Under the pieces are notes generated by a model that saw only the letters and a list, made by a program, of their open reading frames with translations, made no database searches and was not told where the DNA came from. From assembly GCA_013398295.1 (NCBI GenBank), contig VZSF01003003.1, positions 62,001 to 126,000 of the forward strand: a stretch of DNA of 64,000 bases. Reading direction: 5' to 3'. Both the position numbers and the translations under genes were made by a program. Origin of the DNA: Chionis minor. Taxonomy: Eukaryota > Chordata > Aves > Charadriiformes > Chionididae. Of this stretch, positions 22,801 through 35,500 are shown one piece after another (within the stretch, counting starts at the first letter, position 1; each line of letters opens with the position of its first letter).

Positions 22801-25800
22801 GCTGCGTAGGAAGAAGCATCGTGCGGGAGCCCGCTGAAGGGGAGCCCCAGCCCAGCCCAGGATGCTGTGAGCATCCGGTGGGACACCGTTGGTGGAGTGT
22901 GGTGCTCCCTCCCTGAAGCAGAGGTTGTGGATAGCCATGCTTGCCGTCCTGGCTGCCCAGGGGGACACCTGCTCCAAAGGCACGAAACTGGTGGGTTGGG
23001 GGAGAGGCGGAACGGGGCTGAAAGGCAGTGAGTGGTGTGTCAGCGTGGTGAACACACACCTCGCCCCCGTACAGCTCACTGTTCTCTTGAAACCTCAAAC
23101 CTCAATAAACACAGGAATTATCGTTGCCTGACACAGTTATTAGCATGGTACTAAGCACCTGTGGGTTTTCAGGACCATTTGTTTCTTGAAGTGTAGGAAA
23201 ATGTCATTGATGTAAATGAGTTTGACCAGGGGCTGCTTCCTGGCCCTGAGCTGCCAACATCTGTCTCCTCCAGAGCAGTTAGAATATTTAAGCAGCCAAA
23301 CGCTCCAAACAGCTGAGCATTCACGGGCGGTTTGTAACGTGCTACATTTCAACTAGCTAAAATTGTAGCCATGAATAGTAATGCCTCATAGCTGTAATGC
23401 CCTTCGTCCTTCCTTCCCCCCTTGTGTGCGCAGCCCAGCGCTGTGCCGGTGCCTCTGCTGCTCAACAGGGCTTTTGCTCCTGAGAGCTTACAGAGCCTTT
23501 ATGCTGGGGAGGAGAGGGCTCTATATTTTTCGTGAGACGTTTACTGCTGCTTCCCATTGCTCAGAGTCTCTGCGATAAGATGCAGCGCTCTGGGTGATGT
23601 GCACACGATTTTCCCTGTCCGCACTAAGAGAGTTTGTGGCTGCCCTGGCCCGGGGCGAAGGAGCTCCCAGCGGGTGGCAGGTTCCATAACACTTTAGAGA
23701 TGCTGCATAGGCGCTGCCCTGTCTCGGTGATTAGTGCAGGGAAGTTTGGTTTATTTTCCTATGCTTTACTCCCCTAGCTATAAAGGGAACGATGTTATCT
23801 ACCATGTTTTGTAAAGTGCTGTCAGGCCACGGTCGTGTAGGCAGAGCTGCACTTTCTGGCATGAATCAGTGACTTAACCCCAGGGAAGCTGAAACATCGA
23901 ATCTTCGTGAAGAAAAAAACATGTAAGGAAACTGCCCCCACTGCGTCACAGGCATTTTAGGTGCTGTTTCCTTTGCATTAGGACGGGAACCAGTAATCTC
24001 ATGGGTGTTTTTTCTTCTGACTCTGTGCTTTACAGCACACCAGGCTGTGCCGTTGCCTGTGAGTGGGGCACCCTGCTATGGACCAGAAAACACGGACTGA
24101 GCTATAGACGGGACTCTTTTAAGATGTACCAATGCATTACAATAATCTGCTGCTGCCAGAAATAATAACCAGATGGATTAGATAGGCAAGGCTGTGGACA
24201 AAACTAAACTGACATTTATCTTTTGTTAAAATGAAAGTCTGGAAGAATATTAAAAATACATACACACATGCATCTTGATGGCTCTTCTTCTATGCATCAT
24301 CAATAGGAGCTCATGCCCTCCATGCGAATCATGGGAATAGTTGGGTACTAAGAAGATAAGAACCCTGACAATATCATATAGATGCAGACTGAGGTGGTTT
24401 ATTGGGAGAGATAGACTTCCAAAGAGAACAAGCTGTAGGAGGCAAAACACTCGCAAATAAGATCTCACCTTTACTGTAACCTTCAGTGTGATTTCTAGGT
24501 AAAGGAAAATTTGTTTTGGGGAGCTAATCAAGGCATTTTTCATTTAGGGTTCAAACCTTTACGCTCGTCTATATAAGAAGGTTTCATTGCATTAGTTCCT
24601 CTCGTTTCCCATTCATGTGTGCCTGTAGCCCATATTTTCTTCCTTATGCATCCAGACACCTGGACTCACACAGGCACCCTTTCCAGAGGAGACTGGCTTG
24701 GAAAAAGTCTACCCAGAGGAGGCCAAGGCAGTGCTGCTGGCAAAACTGTTCTTGGGAGAGGGACTCCATGTGGGAATTCTCAGGCCAGTCACAGGTACCT
24801 GCTCGCTTGATGAACCAAGTATTTGGTCTTCTGCCAGCAAAACCTCTTACCTTTTGGAAGAAAGCACAGGAAATTCCAGATACCACCTTGATTTTATTTT
24901 CCTTGAAGGATAAGTTATTTTTCTTAAGGCACTGAGTTACGATCTAAATGCCAGAGTCAATACACAAAGGAGCTAGACCAGGAGGGGCAAGAACAATATA
25001 GAGAAAACTTAAGATCTTGTTTGCTCACAGAAACTAGAAAGAAAACCCCTCCTGAGCATTTCTTTTCTTTACAAAGGACATTTTGTAAAGCCCAAATCTG
25101 AGACTGTTCCGAATAAAGTATTCAGGTAAAGAGATCAGGGAAGAGTTCTGTCCAATGCCTATCCATGCTTTTTAAAACCTGTCTATTCAGTAATGGGAAA
25201 TGATGAGATAATATCTCTATAGATTTTTTTTTTTCTTTTTTTCTTGTAGACACCTAATTGATTGGCTTCAGTTGTCTGTGTGAGCCTTCAGACTCTAAGA
25301 TGGTAGGCTCTGTTTAAGATTCTGGGTAATTGGTTACCATGAACTTGTGTGCTCTTATCTCATGTCTTTAGGTTGAGACTCATTTCTGCATGAAATTTCA
25401 GTTTTCTGCATTTGAAAAAAGTGATCTGTATGAATAATTAAAGCACATCTATTAACTTCTAATGAATAGTCAAGCAAGGCTGGGAATTAGACTGAATGAC
25501 ATGCATGCGGGAAGTTTTGACGCCTACTCTTTGTAGGAATGAGAAAAAAATCTTGAAGTTGATAAAGTAAAATTTTCTGGAGTTCAGTATGTGCCTGGAT
25601 CACAACCTGAAAAATACAAGTACAATCTTCTCTGGGGTTATCTGGTACTTCATGATGAATCTCTCTGCTCTCTCTATTTCATGAGGTCAGTGAAGTTATT
25701 TTCAGGCTGAACCCTTCTACACTGTACCCTCGCATGCTTTCCTGAAAATGGGCTAGTATTCATACTTGCTCTGTTTACAAAAATTAATTTTTTAGGAAAA

Positions 25801-28800
25801 TTAAGTTTAAAAAAAATGCAGAAAACTGGGCTTCTCTAAATATTTTATTAGTATGTTCACCTTGCTTTACTTTTACAGTATGGAGTAGAATAGAGATTAA
25901 AGCATTAGCTGCTTTTATGTAAAGCTGACAGCTTAATTTTTGCCATTTTCTTTCTTTTGTATTCTACAGCACGCTGCACAAACAAAAGGACCAGATTAAT
26001 CATCAGTGGCAGCTTGTGGGGGGAGCCCTTGTCATTAGCACTGCTTCCAATTTACACGAGTATTGCACTTGGGTGCTCCAGTCATGGACCACATCATCAC
26101 CCTGCTGGGCTTTCAGTAGAATTTATGGAATAAAAGATTTATGTTGCTTCAATATGTTGCCTAAATCTAAGAATAGCATAGGTGGAAGGCTGTTTGGCTA
26201 ATCTCCATTGGCTTGTGTATCATCACAGCACGGAGAGAGCAAGGCCTCATCCTGTCTCCAGGGGGTTATTGCAGGGCACTGGGCAAAAAGAGCAGGCTGG
26301 GTGACAAAGACCTGGGGGCTGGTGACCAGAGGAGAGCTGGCTGCCAAGAGAAAGGCATCTTCTGGTTTTTTTTACTTCCTTTCTCACGCTGTTGAAGCCG
26401 GGGAGCAGCCTGAGGGACCGCACAGAGGGCTGCCACTCTCTCCCGCGCTCACAAGCTGTGTGCCACAATGTCCTGAGGGGACATCCCTCCTAATGAAATC
26501 ACCAGCCGGTCTCTGCTGCCTGCCTTTTCTATTAGCAGAGTTTAAATTAAGCCATCACTCTGAAGCGCCAGCCTCTCTCTGCTAGTGACAGATGAGGAGA
26601 TGCAAGTCTAATCAAAAGAGCGAATTAATTCAATATCTGATTCATTTAATCTTGGTTCAAATGAAATGCTCCACGGAGGCAACGGGGACTTACTTTTCAG
26701 CATGTGCTGGAATTTGGGCTCTGGCTACAGAAGCGTTTCCACACCAGCCTCGGAGCAAGGCTGACCAAGGGTATCAGCAGGTTTAGGAGGCAGACTGGCA
26801 GAGTAGCTGGGCCGTGGGCCAAACAGGGTCCCCACCTTGCAAGGATTTCCGATGTGTTCCTGGGCTGGAGAGGGGCAAAGGATTTGAGAACAAGTGGTAA
26901 AATCCCACTACAAAATGGAAACCTTTTTATATTGACTTAATGGTTTCGTGGTGATGAGGCTCAGGACTACTGCAACGAGAGACCAGAGAAAGGGAAAAGG
27001 GGTTGCGTTTGATAGGATCTCCCATGATCTACCCCAATGTACGGAGAGGACGAGACTGACTGAGCAAAGTGACCTCTCACCTGCACCAGAGAGGGAACAA
27101 TAACCCTCCTGGTTCCTCTCCTCCACTCTGTTAAATCAGCCTAATACCTAGTTTTTGATATTCATCTCTAAGTATTATTTCGTATTCAAGCCTATATAAA
27201 TGGAAATGAAGAATAGGTTGAATAGTTTCTTCTGGAAGGTACAGAAAACATGTGTTTATATAAGCAGTCAGTCACTCTTCATTGTGCATTATATACCTGC
27301 CTGGGTATCAGTGAAAAATCATTTGCAGAATGGGTGTATGTATATTGTCTGTTGTTTAGAATGCCCATTTTTCTGAAAATGATCCTAGTCCAAATAATTT
27401 GGTGTAATGGAGGGGAAGTATATAGATGCTGCAAAGTGCTATGAAAAGGCTGAATTTGCTCTGGAAGAAGACTTAAGATTTCATTACTCCCATTGCAGTC
27501 TCTAAGAGCAAGGTAACCTGAAAAGGAAAGGGACTACTTTGACAAATCATTTTTATTTTGCTTCTTACAATAACTCATGGACAAAAGACAGATTGTTTTT
27601 TCAATGCATTGTGCCAGATAATTCTGTCTTCTGGCTCAGCCACCCTCCCCCAACCTTAACTTGACTGAAATGGCAATTTGATTGTACATGCATACAGCCC
27701 GCTATCGTTGTAAATGCATACAATGTGTGCCCCAAGGTTTATTACTGCACCATAGTCTATATTTTCCTGATGAAACATAGAGGTCGCAAACGGTTCTGCT
27801 CGTACAGAAGGAGAGGTGGGATTGGGCAGGTGCTGTTGCCTTTGCAACCAGCAGCAATCAGCCCGTCACCAATGTCCCCTTGTGATTTGATCTCACGCCC
27901 TTAGCTGGAGAAGGTGAGGAAGAAACCTGAGAAAGGTCTAACGGGTCTGGAAATGGGACATTTTCTGAACATTGGGGCATTCAGTCCAATACTGAAATGC
28001 ACAATGCTGGCCAGGAGACAAGGCCAGTCAGCCCACTTGGAAGATAAACTCTCATTGTAAGGGATTCGATGACCCACAAATGGGGAGGAGACCAGAGGTG
28101 AGGGTCCCTGTTTCCTAAGTCTTGCAAACAAAGTCACTGAGTTTTCTTAAAGAGCTTCTTGTAGGGTTAACCATCTGCTCTTTTATGGTATAGCTTCAAT
28201 GTCATTGTGCTGTTTTGGGTCTGAAAGGAATATGGCTGAAACTTTCACAGTTTCTCAGTTAACTTTGAAGGTATGAGGAATCCCAATATACAGAGGAGAC
28301 CATCATGACTGAGATAAAGAGGACTGAAGCAGTGAAAGTCCAGAACTGTTTCCCAAAAACACCGACGAAACACAGAACAAGCCCAGCTTCAGCCAACACA
28401 AAGCAGTGAAGAAAAAATTGACTTTGCAGGGAAGGAGTTTGAGAAAAAAAACCTTGAGCAAAATGAACAAAATATTGACTTCCAACCTTCTGTCAACACA
28501 TGTCTTGATACAGTAAATCCAGCAACTGAATTCCCATTACATGCAAAAGACTCTGAAACAAGCCTTTGAGATGAAAGCTATTAGTAAGGTAAGGAAATGT
28601 TTTCCTCCATAGAAAGTCAAATGTACTTTTTATTCCATAGAGTAATGTATTCAGGGCCAGTGCTATATGTGAACTCTGTCTGAAAGACATTGTTTCTCCA
28701 TCCTAATCCATTTGCAAATTGAGTCAGTGAAGTACCAATTAACCTCAGGTCATTAATTTTATCATTTTCTTTCATTTTTATTTGCCTTTGTTTTCCTTTA

Positions 28801-31800
28801 ACTTGTATAATAGCCCTAGGGAGAAAAAATGTTTGGGTCCTTGGCCTTCAATAAATCTTTTCTTAATGCACCAATATCAGGACTCAGATTACTGCTATGC
28901 TTGGCCTTTGAGCTGCTAAGACATTTCTATGCCTTTAATTTTAGTCTCCATCCTCTACTTCCCCAGCTGAGGTGTTTTACTGGGAGGGATTAGTCCCAGC
29001 TCTTATCTTGATTGAGACTGTGGGTCTATTTTGGTTTTTTTAGGAACGGAGAAGAAGAAAGATTTCAGGATCTATCAAAACAAATTCCTGCTTATGTTTC
29101 TTTAGTTTCGTGGTTTTGTTTTCATTTAATTTTAATTATTTTGAAGATGTTTTCCATATTTGTAGGGTTTACATTTCATTTTACTTTCAGAGTGTTGTTT
29201 TGGTTTTTTAAAAATTTTAATTGAAGTTTAAAACAATGGAGTATTTGTTATGTTTTATGATGTGCCAAGAGACCCTCTGCTGTGAGCTTCTTAGACACTT
29301 GGTAGTGTCTCTTCATCTACATATACCATCTGTTATACAATATTTAGCTCCTCTTAGGGTTTTAATTTAGTGGGGGCTACATTGAGAAAAATCAGCTCAG
29401 TGAACATCTCTCAGTTAAATCTTTCAGGAATTAATAGTGTGGAGTGGAACTGGGACCCCTCATTGGCATCTTCTCATTCTGGATATCACCAGTTTTTCTG
29501 GCGAATGCCTGAAAGTTTTGGCTATGGCTAAGTTTTCTCTAGAGGGAGCTTCGTGAGGTTGACCTTACCTCACTGTTCTGCTTGTTTTAAGCCATACTTA
29601 ACAATACTTTTAACAGTGCCGTAAGTATTGCTGAGTATTATGGGAAACTACACGATTCTTTGTTTAGGCTCTGTTTATGACCTTGTGAAGGAGACCCATC
29701 CACTGGCTTGCTAGCTGCTCACCTCAGTTGCCTACATGACTTACACTATGAGGAGCTTCAGTATGCAGCTCCTGAGGACAGTTAAACATGGACTCTAATG
29801 ACCTAAGAGCTGCCCTGCAATGGATTCTTCTGCTCGTGAAAGAATAATTTCATGCCAGCTGATTTTACACATCTTCTTATCAGCTATTTAAAAAGCCCGA
29901 GTGTTTAAATCTTAAAAATTCACCAAACCAAGAATAGGGAGAAGACTAAAAACCCGAAGTCCCTGCAAAAGCAATAAAATCCACAGTTTAATTCTGAAAT
30001 TTTACCTGCATGCAATTTAGTAGTCTAAATCATCAGGGAAATTACATCTCATTCCACTGAACAATGTTCTGGGAATCAAAATATAGATAGGTGGGGGTTA
30101 AAGTGGTTAAATGAACAAAATGAATCAATGGTGCTTTCTCCCAAACCAGGCAGTGCCAGTGACTTGTTGAAATAAGACAGTGAAACTCTGTGGAAGAGGT
30201 GTCTGGACGTAAATTGACCAGATGCTTCTATTCACCATCCGCCCCTCAGGTTACCTTCAACACGAACAGACACTGTGTTTTCTAGCGAGAATATCGCAGC
30301 TCAGTGAATTGCAATGCCTGTTTCATTTTGGTTCCTGGCTCCTGACAGTCCCCTGCTTTGGGCTTCCAGTCGAGACCACGAGCTGCGTGGAGGCATCTGG
30401 CTGCAGGGCGCAGACTGAGGTCTCCCGCGCTGCCGGAGGACGGAGGGAGGTGGGTGTTAAGCAGAAGCAAGCTACCACGCTAGCTACCTAACCAGTCGCC
30501 AGTCTTCTTTCCACTTGTAAAGTCACTACCCCAGTGGGAGCTTGTGACTTCTTGAAGGTGCTGGACTTGGTGTGCACAAGATCCCTAATACATACACATC
30601 TGCATGGGGTCACTGGCAACCCTGTGTAAATCAAAATGACATGTTAAACTTCAGTGACTTTTCCATGACTGTGAAAGAGGGCTGGCTCAGACCTGTGGTC
30701 CTTGCACACACATTTTCTGAAACCATCAGGGAAACTTACGGACGACCAAGAACGTGGAGTTGTTCCTGAACTGATTTATGTTAGTTCCCAAGAACATATG
30801 GAATGGGTCTGCCATGTGATTTAGGGACTTGCAATGTTGTCTCTCAGAAACATATCTTTCTTAGAACCTGCAACGTCTTCTGCCTGGGACAGGAAGGATT
30901 TCTACTTGCAAAACTTCATGGAATGACAGTTTGTATAGTTCCAAACTTAATATTAGGACCTCTAGCATGTTGCCTCTGTCAAAAAGTATTAAGAGAGTTC
31001 TAAATAAAATTGATCTGTTAATACTTTGAAAAAACTCTGTACTTTTAAAAGAATAATATATATGCATTTTTCTGTATTTCCTGTTTGTAATTCAAGTCCC
31101 TAAATTTTATAGTAGAGTTTTTGCATTTTTACTAATATTAATTCATATTATTTAATTTCCAGTTGCTTGGTAACCGTTGACAGGCTTAGACTTGTCATAT
31201 CCCTAAAGAATGTAGGAGAATATACAACACACGCATGAGTCAGTTGTACTGCTGTCTACTCAAAACAGCACCATTCCTCAGGCTGGGCTGGAGTTTACGT
31301 CTCTGATTTGCTTTATCCTATGCCCTTTTCTGGAACGTGCTTGCATGTTCCTGCTTCTCTCTCTCTCCCTCTCTCTCCACTGCTTTCTTCACCAGTAAAA
31401 AACCTCTTGAAATTGCCAGGCCTTTCTATTGCACTCAGGTCCGATGTGCTTAATGACTAATTCTCAACTCTGACTTTTATTCCAGTGTCAAAAGCTCCAC
31501 TTGCTCTGTGCCTGCCAACGAGCACCTTTGGCTTTTCCTGAGACACTTGCTACGCAACACAATGAATCATTCTCTGAAATACCATGGCATCTGAGAGCCT
31601 GAGACAACGCAGAATTGATCCAATCTGTAGGGTAACTTTTGAGGAGAGTAACTATTCCTAAGAGATACTGTATAATTGATCTGGATGGGAAATCAGCTGG
31701 GTAGGCAGCTGGGTGGGCAGGAAGGAAGCATTTAGGAGGATTGTATCCTTACACTCAAAGTCTTTTTATAGTAAAAAGGGCGAACACTCCCTTAAGCGTG

Positions 31801-31889
31801 AAAACAAGAATTCACTGGTTGCCTAATTAGAAGGTTTTAGAGTATAATAATGCAGATTATTAGTCTAGTTACAATACTGTATGTTCATA
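19858..31889. other. Intergenic, mostly unique sequence; no gene recognised
   Basis: Twelve kilobases downstream of VPS50 without a recognisable exon. It includes an A/C-rich low-complexity tract (21154-21238), a relatively GC-rich interval (about 22640-23700) with overlapping minus-strand frames, and T-rich runs near 21690 and 25226. Synteny in other vertebrates predicts CALCR further along on the minus strand, but no class B GPCR motif was recognised here. Confidence 0.5.
21154..21238. repeat. A/C-rich low-complexity tract (CAAA/CCAA type)
   Basis: About 85 bp containing almost only A and C in irregular CAACC, CCAAA and AAACCC units. G and T are nearly absent. It is simple-sequence drift with no coding meaning. 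Confidence 0.75.
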
Positions 31890-31963
31890 GTCCATCTATT
31901 CCTATCCATTATTCTATATCCATTATATCTATTCCTATCCATATATTCTATATCCATTTCTAT
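31890..31963. repeat. Imperfect CTATCCAT/ATTCTATAT tandem repeat
   Basis: Short irregular units (CTATTCCTATCCAT, ATTCTATATCCAT) are repeated for about 75 bp immediately upstream of a CR1 copy whose homology starts near 31964. The units resemble, but do not equal, the ATTCTATG tail repeat of CR1. Confidence 0.7.
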
Positions 31964-32579
31964 CCTGGGTTGCATCAAAAGAAGCGTGACCAGCAGGGCA
32001 CGGGAGGTGATTCTGCCCCTCTACTCTGCGCTTGTGAGACCCCACCTGGAGTACTGTGTCCAGCTCTGGAGTCCTCAACATAGAAAGGACATGGAACTGT
32101 TGGAACAGGTCCAGCGAAGGGCCACTAAGATGATTAGAGGGATGGAGCACCTCTCCTATGAGGACAGGCTGAGAGAGCTGGGGCTGTTCAGCCTGGAGAA
32201 GAGAAGGCTCCGGGGAGACCTGATAGCAGCCTTTCAGTACCTGAAGGGAGCCTACAGGAGAGCTGGAAAGGGACTCTTTGTCAGGAAGTCTAGTGCTAGG
32301 ACAAGGGGTAATGGTTTTAAATTGGAAGAGGGGAGATTTAGATTAGATATTAGGAAGAAGTTCTTTACTGTGAGGGTGGTGAGGCACTGGAACAGGTTAT
32401 CCAGGGAAGTTGTGGATGCCCCATCCCTGGAAGTGTTTAAGGCCAGGCTGGATGGGGCTTTGAGCAACCTGCTGTAGTCAGAGGTGTCCCTGCCCATGGC
32501 AGGGGGGTTGGAACTTGATGATCTTTAAGGTCCCTTCCAACTCTAACCATTCTATGATTCTATGATTCTATGATTCTAT
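31964..32579 (+). mobile_element. CR1 LINE, 5'-truncated copy with intact ORF2 C-terminus
   Basis: An open frame reads through the end of the CR1 ORF2 polyprotein: [55 protein letters not shown] and [10 protein letters not shown], stopping at TAG 32475-32477. A CR1 3'UTR follows (GGGGGGTTGGAACTTGATGA, TTCCAACTCTAACC) and four ATTCTATG-type octamers. About 170 codons are uninterrupted, so the copy is relatively young. The RT and endonuclease parts are absent, the usual CR1 5' truncation, so it cannot move by itself. Confidence 0.93.
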
Positions 32580-35500
32580 TTAATTCCAGTTAATACTGGA
32601 AATCCTTAATAATAGATTTAAAAATGTTATAAAAGATCTCCCCCTTCCTAGTATATTAGTTATGCTCATCCTTGCCATGCTCACCCAGGTGTTAGGCCAA
32701 CATTTTCAGTGTATGCACCTGTGGAGGGGCCACGAGGGGCTGCCAGCCCCCTGCAGCCTTCACTGGGAAGAGCAGGGTGCTTAGTCTCCCTCCTCCTTGC
32801 CAGGAGAGATGCTGTGGCATGATTTTTTACTCCACTGCCTTAGGCTCCACTTGGGTTTATTTCGCTTGGTTTTTGTTGCAGAATTTCTGTTCCTGTGCCC
32901 TGTCCACTGGTTCCCAGTAACTCAGTTTTTCTATTCTCTTTGCTGCCTCTAGAACTGGTTTTACCAGAGCAATACAGGTCTGCACTTCTGTAGGCACTAC
33001 CGCTCTGCGTACTGACTGCACTGTGATTTGGTTTGAAATCAGCGACCTGTGGTATCATCCTGCATCTGCCATCTTCCACACCAATTTAATTCCAGGCAGT
33101 TCATAAGTATTTCGGCCCATATGGCATAGCTACTTGTTAAACTATAAACTACAACTCAACTAAAACAAGCTTAGGCAACAGGTACCAGATGTTAGACAGT
33201 TGCTGTCACAGTTAAACAGGTAAAATCAGCTCCAGCCAAGACAGCGCCTCAGGCCAATATAAAGCCTGTAAGTAGTAACAGCAAAAATTACCTTTACTGG
33301 CCTGTATTAACCAGACTCTTGCTCAGTCTTAAGGTAGTAACTTGGCTTTGTTGCAAGCTATGTTGAAAGGCTTGGACGGATCCAAATATGACCTTCAGGT
33401 AGACCACAATAAATATGCAGGCTAGTTTTTACAGACGCCAAGGCTTTTTTAATTGTGCATAATATATTGAGGGATAATTAGATGGATAAGAAAGGCATCC
33501 TCTGGGTTCTGTGCAACCATCTTCATCCTCAACATCAGACATGGCAAACAGTCCCTTTTAGCAGAGAAAATCGATCGGTTCCATGCACATGAATTCCAGA
33601 TACTTGTGATTTTGCCTTTTACCTTCAAAATCTGCCATAAAAATGGTGCTGCATTTTTGCTTGCTTTTACCAACACGTAGATGAATTACATGCTCCATAC
33701 ATGTTCAGTATCCCCAATTCTCTCTGAGAGAAACAGCAATGCTTTTGTATTTCGGCCACTCTTTTCACATCAGTAGCAAGTTTTAACAAAGAACAGGCTC
33801 TAAACATTGAAGACATTAGGGCTGGGTGAAGAAAGGGGTCTTGAAGTGTCTCAGTTTTGACATCTTTGTTGATTTCTCAGCATTGTTGGGAATTCAGACA
33901 AGGAGAAAATCTGTTGATGTGAAAATTTGCTGCCAGTGCCACTGGAAATTGGGCCATTGCCATGGCAAGTTAATTGGGTTTCCATTTCAATCCTAGTATC
34001 AGGGGCTGTTCAAGTTCAGAGTAGGTTGGTCTGAGGCAATTTTCTAGGAGTGATGTTCAGTATAGTGTGACCTTGGCACACAGGTGATATTTGCCTGTTT
34101 CACATGCAGATTTTTTTCCTCCCTCAGGCGCAGGCTGAGCGTATCCAGCCTCTTGTAGTTTAATTCCAAGTCAGTCTGAAATCTGAGGGGAAATTCACAT
34201 AATTCTATGGACTACTGTTGCATTTCTTTCAAAGATTATTATTTATGTATGGAAGTGGAATGCTAGCTATTTAAACAGGTCCAATCCCATGAGTACATAA
34301 TATGATTAATTCTCTGTGTCTGTTGTGTTTTAGATAATCATTTGCTGAGTGCTTGAACCAAAATACATTGAGTCAATGGAGAGATCTGCATCAAATCTTA
34401 AATCCTTAAATCCTCAAAGTCTTTGCCTCTGACTGTTGGAGCCAGGTTCTGCTCACTCTTTCACTAAGGGGAGTAACACTGAGAATTCATCCAACGGAGT
34501 AGCCATAGGCCTAGATCAAGCTCTTGTGATCATTGCTATTTACAACTGATTCTTTTTTCCCTCTTTACCATCCGAATTGCTGCTATGAAGCAGATAGATT
34601 GATTCATTTTCTGCATGTAAAGGGATGCTTCTCCATTTCCCTGGTAGAGTTGTTTGGGTGGTTTGTGTATGTTCACCAAGAATAAACACACAAGTTGGGA
34701 GCAGACAGACTATAGGATGTTTTATGCTTCTGCTAGTGATGTGGATCTTGTTTGGTTTCAGACTGGAACCTCCTGTGGAGCCCCAGAGAGAGATACCAAC
34801 ACATGGAGCTCAGGCGTGACAAAGACGTCAAACAAAAAAACCCAAAAGCAGCAGATTTGTGGGCCTATAAGGCCCCTAGAAACCTTCCTTATATTAAAGT
34901 CTAACGTAGCTTCATACTGCTTATTTCTCAAATAAAAATATGGTTCCTTGTAAGAGAAACATTCAAAATTGTAAAGTATTTCCAAAATGTTTTCTGATGC
35001 TTTGTACAGAAGTGCAACCAGTACATATATATGTATAAAATGTGAATGTTTTGTATCATGCTGATTCCCTTATTGTGTTACTGCAAGAGTATATTTTCCT
35101 TCTATTTCCATTTTATGAAAAAAAAGATGTTCAGTATAAAAAGGAGTAGCTCCAATGTCCACCCACAGAGAAACAGCACTTGTGAAAGTCATTTGCACTT
35201 AACCACAAAGAGCTGAAGTGTATGCTTCAAATCTTTTGACTTTGTGTGAAAGAAATGGGACCATTCAGGCAATTAACTTCAGATGTTTGTTTAGGTACTT
35301 TGCTGAATCAAGGTATGGTTCAAGTGAGGAAATGTTGTCTAATGATTGATCTTCAAAAGAGCCGGTAGCAGCTCCCGGGTCAGGTGAGAGCAAGTCCCTG
35401 TTCAACCTGCTTCAAACCAAGGACTCGAACACGTGTGTGCTGCCGTTGGCACCTGGCTGTCCGGCGGGGTTCCTAATGCGGCACTAGGAGGCAGCACACA

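Noticed and set aside
26208..26585. 125-codon + strand frame in a moderately GC-rich patch
   Set aside because: Other frames and the minus strand are also open there, and no motif or splice structure supports coding.
31881..31963. Start of the 198-codon frame as a new protein
   Set aside because: The N-terminal part is simple repeat and unique sequence read by chance into the CR1 ORF2 end; it is not a gene.
35395..35440. Minus-strand GTTCGAGTCC-like element resembling a tRNA T-arm
   Set aside because: The T-stem bases do not pair and no D-arm or acceptor stem is found at the right distance.
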